Of a DNA stretch of 64,000 bases, positions 8,559 to 16,945 are shown in pieces. Positions within the stretch are counted from its first letter, which is position 1. Every line of letters starts with the position of its first letter. The notes beneath the pieces are model-generated. The model was not told where the DNA came from, searched no databases, and saw only the letters and a program-made list of their open reading frames with translations. The translations under genes were made by a program, and so were the position numbers. This DNA is from Caenimonas aquaedulcis (GTDB taxonomy: Bacteria > Pseudomonadota > Gammaproteobacteria > Burkholderiales > Burkholderiaceae_C). The stretch covers positions 2,191,618 to 2,255,617 of the forward strand of contig NZ_JADWYS010000001.1 in assembly GCF_015831345.1 (NCBI RefSeq), written 5' to 3'.

Positions 8559-8944
8559 GACGCGGACAGTTGCGCGTTGATGCTGCGCGTGAGGTTCTGG
8601 ATCCAGCCGTTGTAGTTCTTGTGGATCTGGCCGTCCTTCTCGTCCAGGCCTTCGCTGGAGCGGTACTTGATGCTGTAGCTGTTGGCCGTGTAGGGGATCG
8701 CGACCACGGCCACGTGCTTGCGCAGGTTCAGCGTGCCGACCAGCGTGTTGTTGCCTTCGTCCTTCATCTGCCAGCCCAGGCCCGCGCCGGCGCGCACGAT
8801 CGCGGCACGAACCTGCTCGCGCGTGAGCGGCTTGCCCGAAGCGCTGGTGGCAGCGGCCTGGTCGACGTTCTGGATGGGCATCGTGTTGCAACCCGCCAGG
8901 GCGACGGCGACGGCCAGCGCGCCGAAAACAACGTGAAAACGCAT
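8555..8944 (-). CDS. Small outer-membrane-type lipoprotein, first gene of the operon
   Basis: 129 residues with a lipoprotein signal peptide (VFGALAVAVALAGC lipobox, Cys at about 19). The mature part has alternating beta-strand segments (NTLVGTLNLRKHVAVVAIPY) and a C-terminal amphipathic helix; I do not recognise a named family. A strong ribosome site (GGAGG) precedes the ATG. As the promoter-proximal gene of the polyene operon it may help anchor or export the pigment, but this is inferred only from position. A 7-bp hairpin (8976-8982 with 8987-8993) lies in the 5' leader. Confidence 0.75.
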   Translation of the reverse strand: MRFHVVFGALAVAVALAGCNTMPIQNVDQAAATSASGKPLTREQVRAAIVRAGAGLGWQMKDEGNNTLVGTLNLRKHVAVVAIPYTANSYSIKYRSSEGLDEKDGQIHKNYNGWIQNLTRSINAQLSAS

Positions 8945-9127
8945 GGGAATCTCCTCCGGATGTTGATGATGGCGTCGGCAGCCCTCGCTGCCGGCTCGCC
9001 CATGGCACGACTTTGAATGCGCGTCGCATCCTGGGCAACGGCAATTCTAGCGAAGCGGTTTTCGTCTCCATGAAAAGTCACTGTGGCCTAGCCAATAAAC
9101 AACAGGGGGAAGTCCTATCATGTCTGC

Positions 9128-9634
9128 ATGACCCACACCCTTCCCGCCTTCGCCGCCCAGGTGCGCGGCATCCTGCTCGAGGACGACACGCCCGCGGGCC
9201 GCGAGAAAGTCGCGGCGCTGGTGCGCGAGGCGCTGGCCGACCGGTCCTTCATCGAGTCCCTGTTCGACGAGGCGTCGCCCGAGCGCAAGGTGGTCTACGA
9301 AGACCCCGAGCTGGGTTTCTGCATCCTCGCGCACCGCTACACGGGCGCGAAAAACAGCCCGCCGCACGATCACGGGCCCTCGTGGGCGATCTACGGCCAG
9401 GCCGACGGCGAAACGGTGATGACCGATTGGGAACTGCTGGAAGCCGCGACGCCGGACAAGCCGGGCAAGGTGAGGCAAGTGCGCGAATATTCGCTCACAC
9501 CCGGCGTGGCGCACGTGTACAACGAAGGCGACCTGCACGCGCCGAGCCGCGCGGGGCCGACGCGCCTCCTTCGCATCGAAGGAACCAACATGGAACGCGT
9601 CGCGCGGATGAAGTACGAGCCCGTGCAGGAATAG
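9128..9634 (+). CDS. Cupin-fold protein, cysteine dioxygenase-like
   Basis: 168 residues. The middle carries PPHDHGPSW, the metal-binding half of a cupin, and a later PGVAHVYNEGDLHAP that supplies the other cupin motif. The arrangement resembles the cysteine/3-mercaptopropionate dioxygenase superfamily and small predicted metal-dependent enzymes. A substrate cannot be read from the sequence. An ATG at 9120 opens only a three-codon frame, so the ATG at 9128 is the likely start. It is transcribed divergently from the pigment operon with 183 bases between the starts, so the two share a promoter region. Confidence 0.75.
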   Translation: MTHTLPAFAAQVRGILLEDDTPAGREKVAALVREALADRSFIESLFDEASPERKVVYEDPELGFCILAHRYTGAKNSPPHDHGPSWAIYGQADGETVMTDWELLEAATPDKPGKVRQVREYSLTPGVAHVYNEGDLHAPSRAGPTRLLRIEGTNMERVARMKYEPVQE

Positions 9635-9741
9635 CCGATCGCGCGATGGAATTTGAAACCGCATGCAGCAAGTGCGGATGACAGGCAGCGGCGCAGGCAG
9701 AATGCGAACCCTCCACGAATCCGCATTCCATCGCAAAGCCC

Positions 9742-10647
9742 ATGCCCCTTTTCAAGAACATCGTTTTCTACCGCATCGCCGCCGACTGGGCGCCGCCATC
9801 CATGGAGCGTCTGGACGCGCAGCTGCAGCGGCTCGCCTTCACCCCTTGCCAACCCACGCAGGAACTTTCCACGGGCTGGATCCCGCCGCGCGGCGCCGAG
9901 CACGGCGCCATGGTGGAGGGCGTGAACGGGCAATGGATCCTCAAGCTCGCCGTCGAACGCAAGGCCGTGCCCGGCGCCGCCGTGCGTGCCGAACTGGAGG
10001 CGCGCTGCAAGCAGGTCGAGGCGCAGACCGGCCGCAAGCCGGGTCGCAAGGAGAAGTCGGAGATGAAGGACGAGATCGTCCTCACCTTCCTGCCGCGCGC
10101 GTTCAGCAAGCACGCGACGCACTCCCTCTGGCTCGACCTCGAGCAGCGCTGCGTGGTCATCGCCGCCGGAAGCATGAAGGCGGCCGAGCCCGTGGTGAAG
10201 CACCTGCTCGACGTCATGGCGGAACTCGGCCACGCGATGCCGCTCGCCCCCGTCTCCACCTCCGTCGCGCCGGCCACGGCCATGGGCGAATGGCTTACGA
10301 CCCGGCAGGCGCCGGAAGGCTTCGCGATCGAGCGCGACCTGGAGCTGAAGAATCCCGGCGAGGAGAAGTCCGTGGTGCGCTATGCACGCCACACGCTGGA
10401 GCTCGACGAGATCGCGCAGCACATCGGCGAAGGCAAGCTGCCCACGCAGCTCGCGATGACCTGGAACGACAAGGTGTCCTTCGTGCTCACGGAACAGCTG
10501 GGCATCCGCAAGATCGACATCCGCGACGTGGAGGAGACGCCCAAGGGCGAGGACGGGTTCGACGCGGACGTCGCGATCGCGACCGGTGAGCTCTCCATGC
10601 TGCTGCCGCAGCTGCTGGAGTCGCTGGGCGGGGAACTGGTCGCCTAG
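9742..10647 (+). CDS. rdgC: Recombination-associated protein RdgC
   Basis: 301 residues, the usual RdgC length. The N-terminus MPLFKNIVFYRI, the WIPPRG segment, the charged central helix and the LTFLPRAFSKH region are characteristic of this ring-shaped, nucleoid-associated DNA-binding protein. RdgC forms a dimeric ring on double-stranded DNA and limits RecA activity. Its TAG stop lies in a CTAG palindrome that also provides the stop of the convergent acyl-CoA ligase. Confidence 0.95.
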   Translation: MPLFKNIVFYRIAADWAPPSMERLDAQLQRLAFTPCQPTQELSTGWIPPRGAEHGAMVEGVNGQWILKLAVERKAVPGAAVRAELEARCKQVEAQTGRKPGRKEKSEMKDEIVLTFLPRAFSKHATHSLWLDLEQRCVVIAAGSMKAAEPVVKHLLDVMAELGHAMPLAPVSTSVAPATAMGEWLTTRQAPEGFAIERDLELKNPGEEKSVVRYARHTLELDEIAQHIGEGKLPTQLAMTWNDKVSFVLTEQLGIRKIDIRDVEETPKGEDGFDADVAIATGELSMLLPQLLESLGGELVA

Positions 10648-12200
10648 CGCGCGTAGCGCTCCCGCAACTCCCGCTTCAGCAATTTCCCGCTCGGGTTCTT
10701 CGGCAGGCTCTCCGCGAAGATCACGCGCTTGGGTGCCTTGAACCCGGCCATGTGCTTCGCGCAATGCGCGATGACCTCGGCCTCGGTGAGCGACTGGCCG
10801 GCCTTCACCACCACCACGGCCGCCACCGCCTCGACCCACTTCGCATCCGGCACGCCGATCACCGCGACTTCGCTCACCGCGGGCAGCTTGTAGATCATCT
10901 CTTCGACCTCGCGGCTCGCGACGTTCTCGCCGCCGCTCTTGATCATGTCCTTCTTGCGGTCCACCACGGTGATGAAGCCTTCGTCGTCGATGGTCGCGAG
11001 GTCGCCGCTGTGGAACCAGCCGCCGGCGAAGGCGGCCTTGGTCTTCTCCTCGTCGTGGAAATAGCCGAGCATCAGGTGCGGGCTGCGATGCACGATCTCG
11101 CCCACTTCTCCGCCGGGCTTCACATCGCGCAAGTCCTCGTCCACCACGCGCGTCTCCACGTTCAGCACCGCGCGCCCGCAGGAGCCGGGCTTCCTCAGCT
11201 GGTCCTGCGGGCCGAGCATCGTCGCCAGCGGCGCGATCTCCGTCTGTCCATACAAATTCCAGAAGCCGACCCCGGGCAGCCGGCGCGCGAGTTCCTTCAA
11301 TACTTCCACCGGCATGATGGATGCGCCGTAGTAGCCCTTGCGCAAGCTGCGCATGTCGGTGGCGTCCAGCAGCGGCGAGCGCAGCAGCGCGATCCAGACG
11401 GTGGGCGGCGCGAAGAAGCTCGTAATGCCGTGCTTCGCGATCAGCGGCAACAGGTTGTCCGGCGTGGGCTTGGCGGTGACGATGCTGGTCGCGCCGACGT
11501 AGATGGCCGGGCCGAGGAAGACGTCGAGCTGCGCGCAGTGGTAGAGCGGCAGCGCGTGCAGCAGCACGTCGCCGCTCGCGATGTTCGCGTCCACCGCGCA
11601 GCTCGCATATTGCGAGATCACCGCGTCGTGCGTGAGCATCGCGCCCTTGGGCATCGATTCCGTGCCGCTGGTGTAGACGATCTGCGCGAGGTCGGTGCTC
11701 GCCAGTTGCGGCATCGCGGGCGCGGGTCCCCCGGTGCGCGCGAGCTCGTCGAAGGACGTCATGCCGGCCACCGGCTGCGACGGGTCTTCGGACGGCAGCC
11801 AGATGAATTGCTTCACCGACGTGTCCATCGCCGCCGCGGCCCGCGCCACCTCGGCCAGGCCGGAGTCGGTGGCCAGCGTCTGCGCGCCGGCGTGGCGCAG
11901 GATGTACGCCACTTCCTCCGCCTTCAGCATGAAGTTGATCGGCACCATCACCGCGCCCAGGCGCGCCAGCGCGAATCGGAGCGCCGCAAAACCGTGCGAA
12001 TTGCGCGCGAGCACGGCCACCTTGCCGGCATGCGCCACACCCATCTTCGACAAGCCGGCCGCCACACGGTCGACCACCGCGTCGAACTCCGCGAAGGTCC
12101 ATTGCGTGGCGCCGCACATGAGGCCGGGCTTGCGCGGGAAACGCTTCGCCGTGCGGTGCAGCAGGTCGGCGATGGTCTGGCGGCGGATGGCGGGGTCCAT
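10644..12200 (-). CDS. Fatty acid CoA ligase / acyl-CoA synthetase (ANL family)
   Basis: 518 residues. ANL motifs are complete: VYTSGTESMPKGAMLTH phosphate loop, LYGQTEIAP core motif, GWFHSGDLATID, DRKKDMIKSGGENV hinge and a C-terminal NPSGKLLKREL with the catalytic Lys. The TESMPKG version of the loop occurs in a subgroup of medium and long-chain acyl-CoA ligases; the substrate is not determined. I chose the ATG at 12200 because AAGGAG stands 6 bases upstream; an in-frame ATG exists 8 codons earlier. It is convergent with rdgC. Confidence 0.85.
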   Translation of the reverse strand: MDPAIRRQTIADLLHRTAKRFPRKPGLMCGATQWTFAEFDAVVDRVAAGLSKMGVAHAGKVAVLARNSHGFAALRFALARLGAVMVPINFMLKAEEVAYILRHAGAQTLATDSGLAEVARAAAAMDTSVKQFIWLPSEDPSQPVAGMTSFDELARTGGPAPAMPQLASTDLAQIVYTSGTESMPKGAMLTHDAVISQYASCAVDANIASGDVLLHALPLYHCAQLDVFLGPAIYVGATSIVTAKPTPDNLLPLIAKHGITSFFAPPTVWIALLRSPLLDATDMRSLRKGYYGASIMPVEVLKELARRLPGVGFWNLYGQTEIAPLATMLGPQDQLRKPGSCGRAVLNVETRVVDEDLRDVKPGGEVGEIVHRSPHLMLGYFHDEEKTKAAFAGGWFHSGDLATIDDEGFITVVDRKKDMIKSGGENVASREVEEMIYKLPAVSEVAVIGVPDAKWVEAVAAVVVVKAGQSLTEAEVIAHCAKHMAGFKAPKRVIFAESLPKNPSGKLLKRELRERYAR

Positions 12201-12260
12201 GCGGGTCTCCTTCAAGTGCGTCACATCGTAGCGGCGGGCACCCTCCCCATCAACCGGGCG

Positions 12261-13391
12261 TCACTGCCTGGGCAATCGCGCCGAGAAGGTCGTTCCCGCC
12301 TGCGCCGTGCTCTCGACCGCCATCACCCCCCCGTGCGCCTTCGCGATTTCGTTCACGATGTACAGCCCCAGCCCGACGGAGCGTTGCGCGCCCGCTTCGT
12401 CGCCGCGCGACATCGGCTTGAACAGCTCCGGCCGCAGCGACTGCGGAATCTCCGGCCCGAGGTTGTGCACGGCCAGCGTGAATTCGCGCTCATCGACGCG
12501 TGAAGTCACGGTCACCGGCGTGCCGGGCTGGCCGTACGCCATCGCGTTGGCGACGAGGTTGCCGATCATCTGCGCGAGCCGGTCGGGGTCGGCGAGGCAT
12601 TCTCCTTCTCCCTCCTGCGCGTGGCGCAACTGCCGGTCCGGGAATGCGAGCGTGAGCTCGTCGACGCTGTCGGCCGCGATCCTGTGCGGGAGCACCGGCT
12701 TGCGCGTGACGGACAGCCCATTGCCCACGCGCGCCTGCGTGAAGTCCAGCAGGTCCGCGATCAGGCGGTTGGCGCGCTCGGTCGCGCGCGTCACCCGGCC
12801 GAGCACGTTGAGCTGGTTCGGCGTGACCTCGCCGCGCGACAGCAGCACCGCGCCCATCTGGATGGTGGACAGCGGATTGCGCAGGTCGTGGCTCACGATG
12901 CCCACCATCTGCTCGGCGAAGAGCGCCCGGTCCTTCGCCTCGGCCTGCAGGCGCTTCGCCTCGGTCACGGCGTCTTCCAGCTTGCGGCGCGAGGACACGA
13001 GCTCGCGTTCGTACTTGTCGCGATCGCGCGCGACGTAGAGCGCGATCTCGTGCACCCATCCGCCGCCGCCCCGGTCGCGGCGGATCGCGTTCATCACCAT
13101 CGGGATGCCCGGGCCCACCTTGGGCACGAGCTCCAGCTTCACTTCCGAGACGGACCCCTGCATCTGCAGCAGGGGCTGCCAGTGCGTCTGGTGGAAGATG
13201 CGCCCGCCCATCGTGAAGAGCTCCTGCAACTTCTTCCTGCCGGCGAGCTCGCCGGGCTCGTAGCCCACCCAGTGGCACAGCGTGCGGTTGGCCCACAGGA
13301 AGACGCCCTCGCCGTCCGTCTGTGCGAGGCCGCAGGCGGCGTCCTGGATCGCGGTGAACGCGTCCGGCCAGGGTTCCGCGGGCTGTGTCAC
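12261..13391 (-). CDS. PAS-domain sensor histidine kinase
   Basis: 376 residues, no membrane segment, so cytoplasmic. Residues 1-120 form a PAS domain (LAQTDGEGVFLWANRTLCHWVGY), then a coiled-coil linker rich in Glu, Lys and Arg, a HisKA domain with the phospho-acceptor His in GIVSHDLRNPLSTIQ, an N-box (NLVANAMAYG) and a G2 box (GLGLYIVNEIAKAHGG). The first glycine box reads HNLGPEIP, with Asn where many kinases have Asp. The GTG start lies 7 bases after the stop of the RsbQ-like hydrolase. No response regulator is adjacent. The pairing suggests that the hydrolase supplies or relays the signal sensed by the PAS domain. Confidence 0.88.
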   Translation of the reverse strand: MTQPAEPWPDAFTAIQDAACGLAQTDGEGVFLWANRTLCHWVGYEPGELAGRKKLQELFTMGGRIFHQTHWQPLLQMQGSVSEVKLELVPKVGPGIPMVMNAIRRDRGGGGWVHEIALYVARDRDKYERELVSSRRKLEDAVTEAKRLQAEAKDRALFAEQMVGIVSHDLRNPLSTIQMGAVLLSRGEVTPNQLNVLGRVTRATERANRLIADLLDFTQARVGNGLSVTRKPVLPHRIAADSVDELTLAFPDRQLRHAQEGEGECLADPDRLAQMIGNLVANAMAYGQPGTPVTVTSRVDEREFTLAVHNLGPEIPQSLRPELFKPMSRGDEAGAQRSVGLGLYIVNEIAKAHGGVMAVESTAQAGTTFSARLPRQ

Positions 13392-13398
13392 GGCCTGC

Positions 13399-14202
13399 TC
13401 AGTACCCCTGCCGGGCCAGGAAGGCGTCGATCGCGTCGGCGCTCGCGCCCGGCGCGCTCAAGTGCGGGCAGTGGCCCTGGTTCTCGATGATCGCGAGCGT
13501 CGCCTTCGGCAGCGTGCGCTGCAGGTACTCGCCGACCGCGCGCGGCGCGATGATGTCGTCGCTGCACTGCAGGATCAGCGTGGGCGTGTCGAGCTTGTGC
13601 AGGTCCGCGCGGTTGTCCGAGAGGAAGGTGACGCGCGCGAACTGCTTGGCGATTTCCGGGTCGGTGCGGCAGAAGCTGTTGGTGAGCTCCATGCCGAGCG
13701 CGGGCTGCTCCGGCGCGCCCATGATGGCCGGCGCCATGTTGCTGGCCCAGCCGAGGTAGTTGCTTTCCAGCGCCTCGAGCAGGCCGTCGATGTCCTTGCG
13801 CTCGAAGCCGCCCACGTAATCGCCGTCGTTGATGTAGCAGGGGGACGGGCCGACCATCACCTGCGCCGCGAAGCGCCCGGGCTTGGCGATGTCGGCGAGC
13901 ATGCCGATCATCGCGCTCACCGAATGGCCCACGAAGATGGAAGGCCCCTCGGCGAACTCGTCGACGATCTCGCACACGTCGTGCGCATAGCCGTGCAGCG
14001 AGTCGTACCTGGTCCTGTCGTACGCGGCGAGGTCGGAGTTGCCACTGCCCACCAGGTCGAAGAGCACGGTGCGAAAGCGCCCGGCATACGTGGGCGCCAT
14101 CAGCCGCCACATGTTCTGGTCGCAGCCGAACCCATGGGCGAAAAACACCGTGGCCGGACCTTTCCCCTGGACCTGGACGTTGTTGCGGCGTTGCACGCTC
14201 AT
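13399..14202 (-). CDS. RsbQ-like alpha/beta hydrolase (signalling type)
   Basis: 267 residues, the length of RsbQ. The start MSVQRRNNVQVQGKG, the oxyanion HGFGCDQNMW segment, the nucleophile Ser94 in VGHSVSAMIG, Asp215/216 in CSDDIIAP and His244 in NQGHCPHLSAP give a complete triad. RsbQ of Bacillus activates the PAS phosphatase RsbP; plant KAI2/D14 hormone receptors are relatives. Here the partner gene 7 bases downstream is a PAS histidine kinase, a parallel arrangement. A purely metabolic esterase is possible. The ATG at 14202 is preceded by AGGAAGG. Confidence 0.85.
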   Translation of the reverse strand: MSVQRRNNVQVQGKGPATVFFAHGFGCDQNMWRLMAPTYAGRFRTVLFDLVGSGNSDLAAYDRTRYDSLHGYAHDVCEIVDEFAEGPSIFVGHSVSAMIGMLADIAKPGRFAAQVMVGPSPCYINDGDYVGGFERKDIDGLLEALESNYLGWASNMAPAIMGAPEQPALGMELTNSFCRTDPEIAKQFARVTFLSDNRADLHKLDTPTLILQCSDDIIAPRAVGEYLQRTLPKATLAIIENQGHCPHLSAPGASADAIDAFLARQGY

Positions 14203-14340
14203 GGGGGGAGGCCTTCCTGCTGGGATGCGCTGGAGCAAACAGCGCAACAGCCCGCACATTGTGCCTCCCGAGTGCGTCCGCGATGTAAAGCGCCCCCGGC
14301 GACACGGCGGCGCGGCGCGCGACGACCCGCTGAGACGCGG

Positions 14341-14356
14341 CGCTCCTACAGGAGCG
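14341..14356. repeat. REP-like hairpin
   Basis: CGCTCCT, two bases, then AGGAGCG form an inverted repeat in the 226-base gap between the RsbQ-like gene and the small exported protein gene. The core resembles REP-type elements seen in many GC-rich proteobacteria. I noticed only this copy in the window. Confidence 0.4.
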
Positions 14357-14428
14357 GCGCCGCCCCGGGACGAGCATGGATGCAGGCGCGGCGACTCGCT
14401 TGCGCTCCCCACCCACGGAGATGACATC

Positions 14429-14731
14429 ATGCGATTCGCCCTCCTTTGCGCCGCCGTCCTCGCCACCGCACCCGCATTCGCGGATGAGCTGGTCGCCGTC
14501 AACGGCGCCGACCAGGTCCGCCTGTCCGACAGCCCGTGCTCCAGCGAGAAGGTGCTGAGCCAGATCTCGCCGCGCGCACGCGCCATCCTGCGCGACGCGC
14601 GCGCCGTGGTGCAAGGCCAGTCCTTCAGCGCCTGCTGGGCCGTCGACGGCGAAGCTGCCCACCTGCTCTACGAAGACGGCGACCAGGGCCTGATCCCGCT
14701 GGCTGACTTCAAGCAGCCCGCCTCGGCCTGA
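14429..14731 (+). CDS. Small exported protein of unknown function
   Basis: 100 residues with a signal peptide (MRFALLCAAVLATAPAFA) and a mature part of about 80 residues with two cysteines (SPCSSEK and FSACWAV) that could form a disulfide. I do not recognise the family. The GGAG at 14417-14420 supports the ATG at 14429. It stands alone between the RsbQ-like gene and a lipoprotein gene, with its own short intergenic regions on both sides. Confidence 0.7.
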   Translation: MRFALLCAAVLATAPAFADELVAVNGADQVRLSDSPCSSEKVLSQISPRARAILRDARAVVQGQSFSACWAVDGEAAHLLYEDGDQGLIPLADFKQPASA

Positions 14732-14856
14732 TCCGCGCCAAGAATTCCACGGTTTCGCAGCGTACGTAACGTAACGCTGCAGTCCCTTGCAGCCCGTGAC
14801 GTTTGTTCGCGGGTGACTCGTCCTCACAATGGCCGCCTTTGGCTTTTGGAGTTCGG

Positions 14857-16131
14857 ATGCAACAGGACGTGACGCGTGGATCGATGGTGATGGGTGTGCT
14901 CGCCCTGGCGCTGGCTGGATGCGGCGGTGGTGGTGGTGGGACGGACTCGCCCGCTGCGGCCGCGGTCTCGGCGCCATCCTCCTCGACTTCTTCCCCTTCG
15001 GCATCGCCGGGGACTTCGACGCAAGCTGCGTCGACCACTCCCGCCGCGCAGCTCCCCACCGCCAGCACCACGCCCTCCGGCGCCCTGGCCGCGGCGCCGA
15101 TGCTGGCCGACTGCGAACTCTTCCCCGCCTCCGCGATCTTCAACACACGCATCGACGACACCTCGCGCTTCCCCGTCCACGCGCAGAGCGCCACCTGGAA
15201 GAACCTCGTGGGCACCTCGGTGCCGTTCAGCACCGACTGGGGCGTGAACGACAACCCCGCCAGCTACTCGACTTACTGGGGCATGCCGGTGAACATCATC
15301 GACGGCAGCGCCGCGACCACCGACTGGCCCGTCGTCTCCTACGACTTCTCCACCTCCGGGGTGAGCATGGAGCGCGGCTATCCCGACAAGAGCGACTGCG
15401 CCACCGTCGGCGGCGACGGCTACGCGATCACGCGGCCCTGCGGCGCGGTGCCCACCGGCCAGCGGCGCTTCCCCTTCCCCCTGTCCTCGCGCGTGCTCAA
15501 CGAGGACGGCAACTGCAACGACCCCAACACCTGCGGCGACCGTCACCTGCTGGTCGTCGAGAAGGGCGCCTGCCGCCTGTGGGAGGCGTACTTCGCCTAC
15601 CAGCTCTCCGGCCAGTGGTACGCGATGGCGACGGCGGCATGGGACATGAAGTCGCTCTCGCTGCGCCCCGACGACTGGGCCGCCGGCGATGCCGCGGGCC
15701 TGCCGATCACGCCGCTGCTCGCGAAGGCGGCCGAGGCCTCCTCCGGTGAGATCCGCCATGCGCTGCGCGTGAACTTCAGCGACGCGAAGCTGTCGCTGGA
15801 ACACGTGTGGCCGGCGCGCTTCGCCTCCGGTTGGGACAACCCCGGCGCCATCCCCTTCGGCTCGCTGCTGCGGCTGCGCGCGGACTTCGTGATCCCCGAC
15901 GACTGGACCACGCAGGCGAAGGCCCTGGCCACCGCGGCCAAACGCTATGGCCTGTACGTCACGGACAACGGCGCCGACTTCTTCGTGCAGGGCGAGCCTA
16001 ATGCCGCGTGGGACCTGCGCACGAACGCGCAGATGCGCAACATCACGATGGCCGACATGGAGTTCGTCGACCTGAAGTCCGTGACCTCCGATCCGCGCTT
16101 TTCGAAGGACTCGATGGCGGCGAGCTGGTAA
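14857..16131 (+). CDS. Exported lipoprotein with Gly run and Ser/Thr/Pro linker
   Basis: 424 residues. The signal peptide ends in a lipobox (LALALAGC), followed by a run of glycines and a long Ser/Thr/Ala/Pro linker to about residue 80, then a globular domain beginning [16 protein letters not shown]. Several tryptophans and paired cysteines ([23 protein letters not shown]) suggest a disulfide-stabilised extracellular fold. I do not recognise an enzyme motif. TGGAG precedes the chosen ATG; a longer in-frame version starts at 14803 but would bury the signal peptide. Probably surface-anchored. Confidence 0.75.
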   Translation: MQQDVTRGSMVMGVLALALAGCGGGGGGTDSPAAAAVSAPSSSTSSPSASPGTSTQAASTTPAAQLPTASTTPSGALAAAPMLADCELFPASAIFNTRIDDTSRFPVHAQSATWKNLVGTSVPFSTDWGVNDNPASYSTYWGMPVNIIDGSAATTDWPVVSYDFSTSGVSMERGYPDKSDCATVGGDGYAITRPCGAVPTGQRRFPFPLSSRVLNEDGNCNDPNTCGDRHLLVVEKGACRLWEAYFAYQLSGQWYAMATAAWDMKSLSLRPDDWAAGDAAGLPITPLLAKAAEASSGEIRHALRVNFSDAKLSLEHVWPARFASGWDNPGAIPFGSLLRLRADFVIPDDWTTQAKALATAAKRYGLYVTDNGADFFVQGEPNAAWDLRTNAQMRNITMADMEFVDLKSVTSDPRFSKDSMAASW

Positions 16132-16165
16132 GGGTGCGCGTGCCCGCCTTGGCACAATCGGGCGC

Positions 16166-16921
16166 ATGAGCCAAGCCAACGACAAACCCCTGGGTCCCGA
16201 GGATTTCGACGCGCAGGACGCCGAGCTGGATGCGCTGCGCGAGCACGACGAGGAGGTGCCGCAGTGGGAATTCTGCGAAGGCTTCCTCGCCGCGCTGGTG
16301 TGCACGCGCCGCGCGATCCCGCCGGAGGAATACTGGCCCGTGCTGCTGGGCGACGGCTTCAAGCCCAACGAGCACATGGAGTTCGTGTGGCGCTGGCGCC
16401 GGCGCTGGGAGGAAATCGCCGCGTCGCTGGACGCGCCGGTCGAGGACCTCGACGACGAACGCACCTTCCAGCCGGAGACGCTGGACACGCGCGGCGAACT
16501 GCTGATGCTGCCCGAAGCGGAGCGCGGCGACATCGACCTCTCCACGCTGCCCGCCTACGCGCAAGTGTGGGCGATCGGCTTCATGTATGCGGTGGAGACC
16601 TGGCCGGAAGAATGGGCCGCGCCGCGCGACAAGGACGCCGCGGAGATGCTGGACCAGGCGCTGGAGCGCATCGTCGTGCTCACCGAGGACGACACCGGCA
16701 AGCCGGAGGTCTCGATGATCGCGGAGGATGGCCCGCCCAGCGTGAGCACGGCGCGCCTGGACGATCTGGGCGCCGCGATCTGGGCGGTGTACGACCTGCG
16801 CCAGCTCTGGAAGAGTCTGGGCCCCAAGGTGGAAACCGTGCGCAAGGGCGAGCAGCCGGGCCGCAACGACCCGTGCCCGTGCGGCAGCGGCAAGAAGTTC
16901 AAGAAGTGCCACGGCGCCTGA
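16166..16921 (+). CDS. UPF0149 (YecA/YgfB) family protein with SEC-C zinc motif
   Basis: 251 residues. The N-terminal 190 residues are acidic and helical, with [16 protein letters not shown] and an [10 protein letters not shown] segment typical of UPF0149 proteins. The C-terminus ends in [17 protein letters not shown], a SEC-C zinc-binding motif also found at the tail of SecA. Proteins of this type have no settled function; zinc binding and protein quality control are suggested in the family. It stands alone, convergent with the next minus-strand gene. Confidence 0.85.
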   Translation: MSQANDKPLGPEDFDAQDAELDALREHDEEVPQWEFCEGFLAALVCTRRAIPPEEYWPVLLGDGFKPNEHMEFVWRWRRRWEEIAASLDAPVEDLDDERTFQPETLDTRGELLMLPEAERGDIDLSTLPAYAQVWAIGFMYAVETWPEEWAAPRDKDAAEMLDQALERIVVLTEDDTGKPEVSMIAEDGPPSVSTARLDDLGAAIWAVYDLRQLWKSLGPKVETVRKGEQPGRNDPCPCGSGKKFKKCHGA

Positions 16922-16945
16922 GCGCCGTGCACGAACTTCAGCGCA

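Noticed and set aside
8976..8993. Hairpin CGGCAGC-GCTGCCG in the leader of the pigment operon as a riboswitch or terminator
   Set aside because: The stem is only 7 bp with no T-run and no conserved ligand-binding pattern; kept only as a note on the lipoprotein gene.
9391..12117. Open frame of 908 codons on the minus strand
   Set aside because: It overlaps rdgC in antisense and the acyl-CoA ligase in another frame; both real genes have complete motifs.
14803..14856. Longer N-terminus for the lipoprotein gene
   Set aside because: It would place 18 residues before the signal peptide; the ATG at 14857 has a ribosome site and gives a proper lipobox position.
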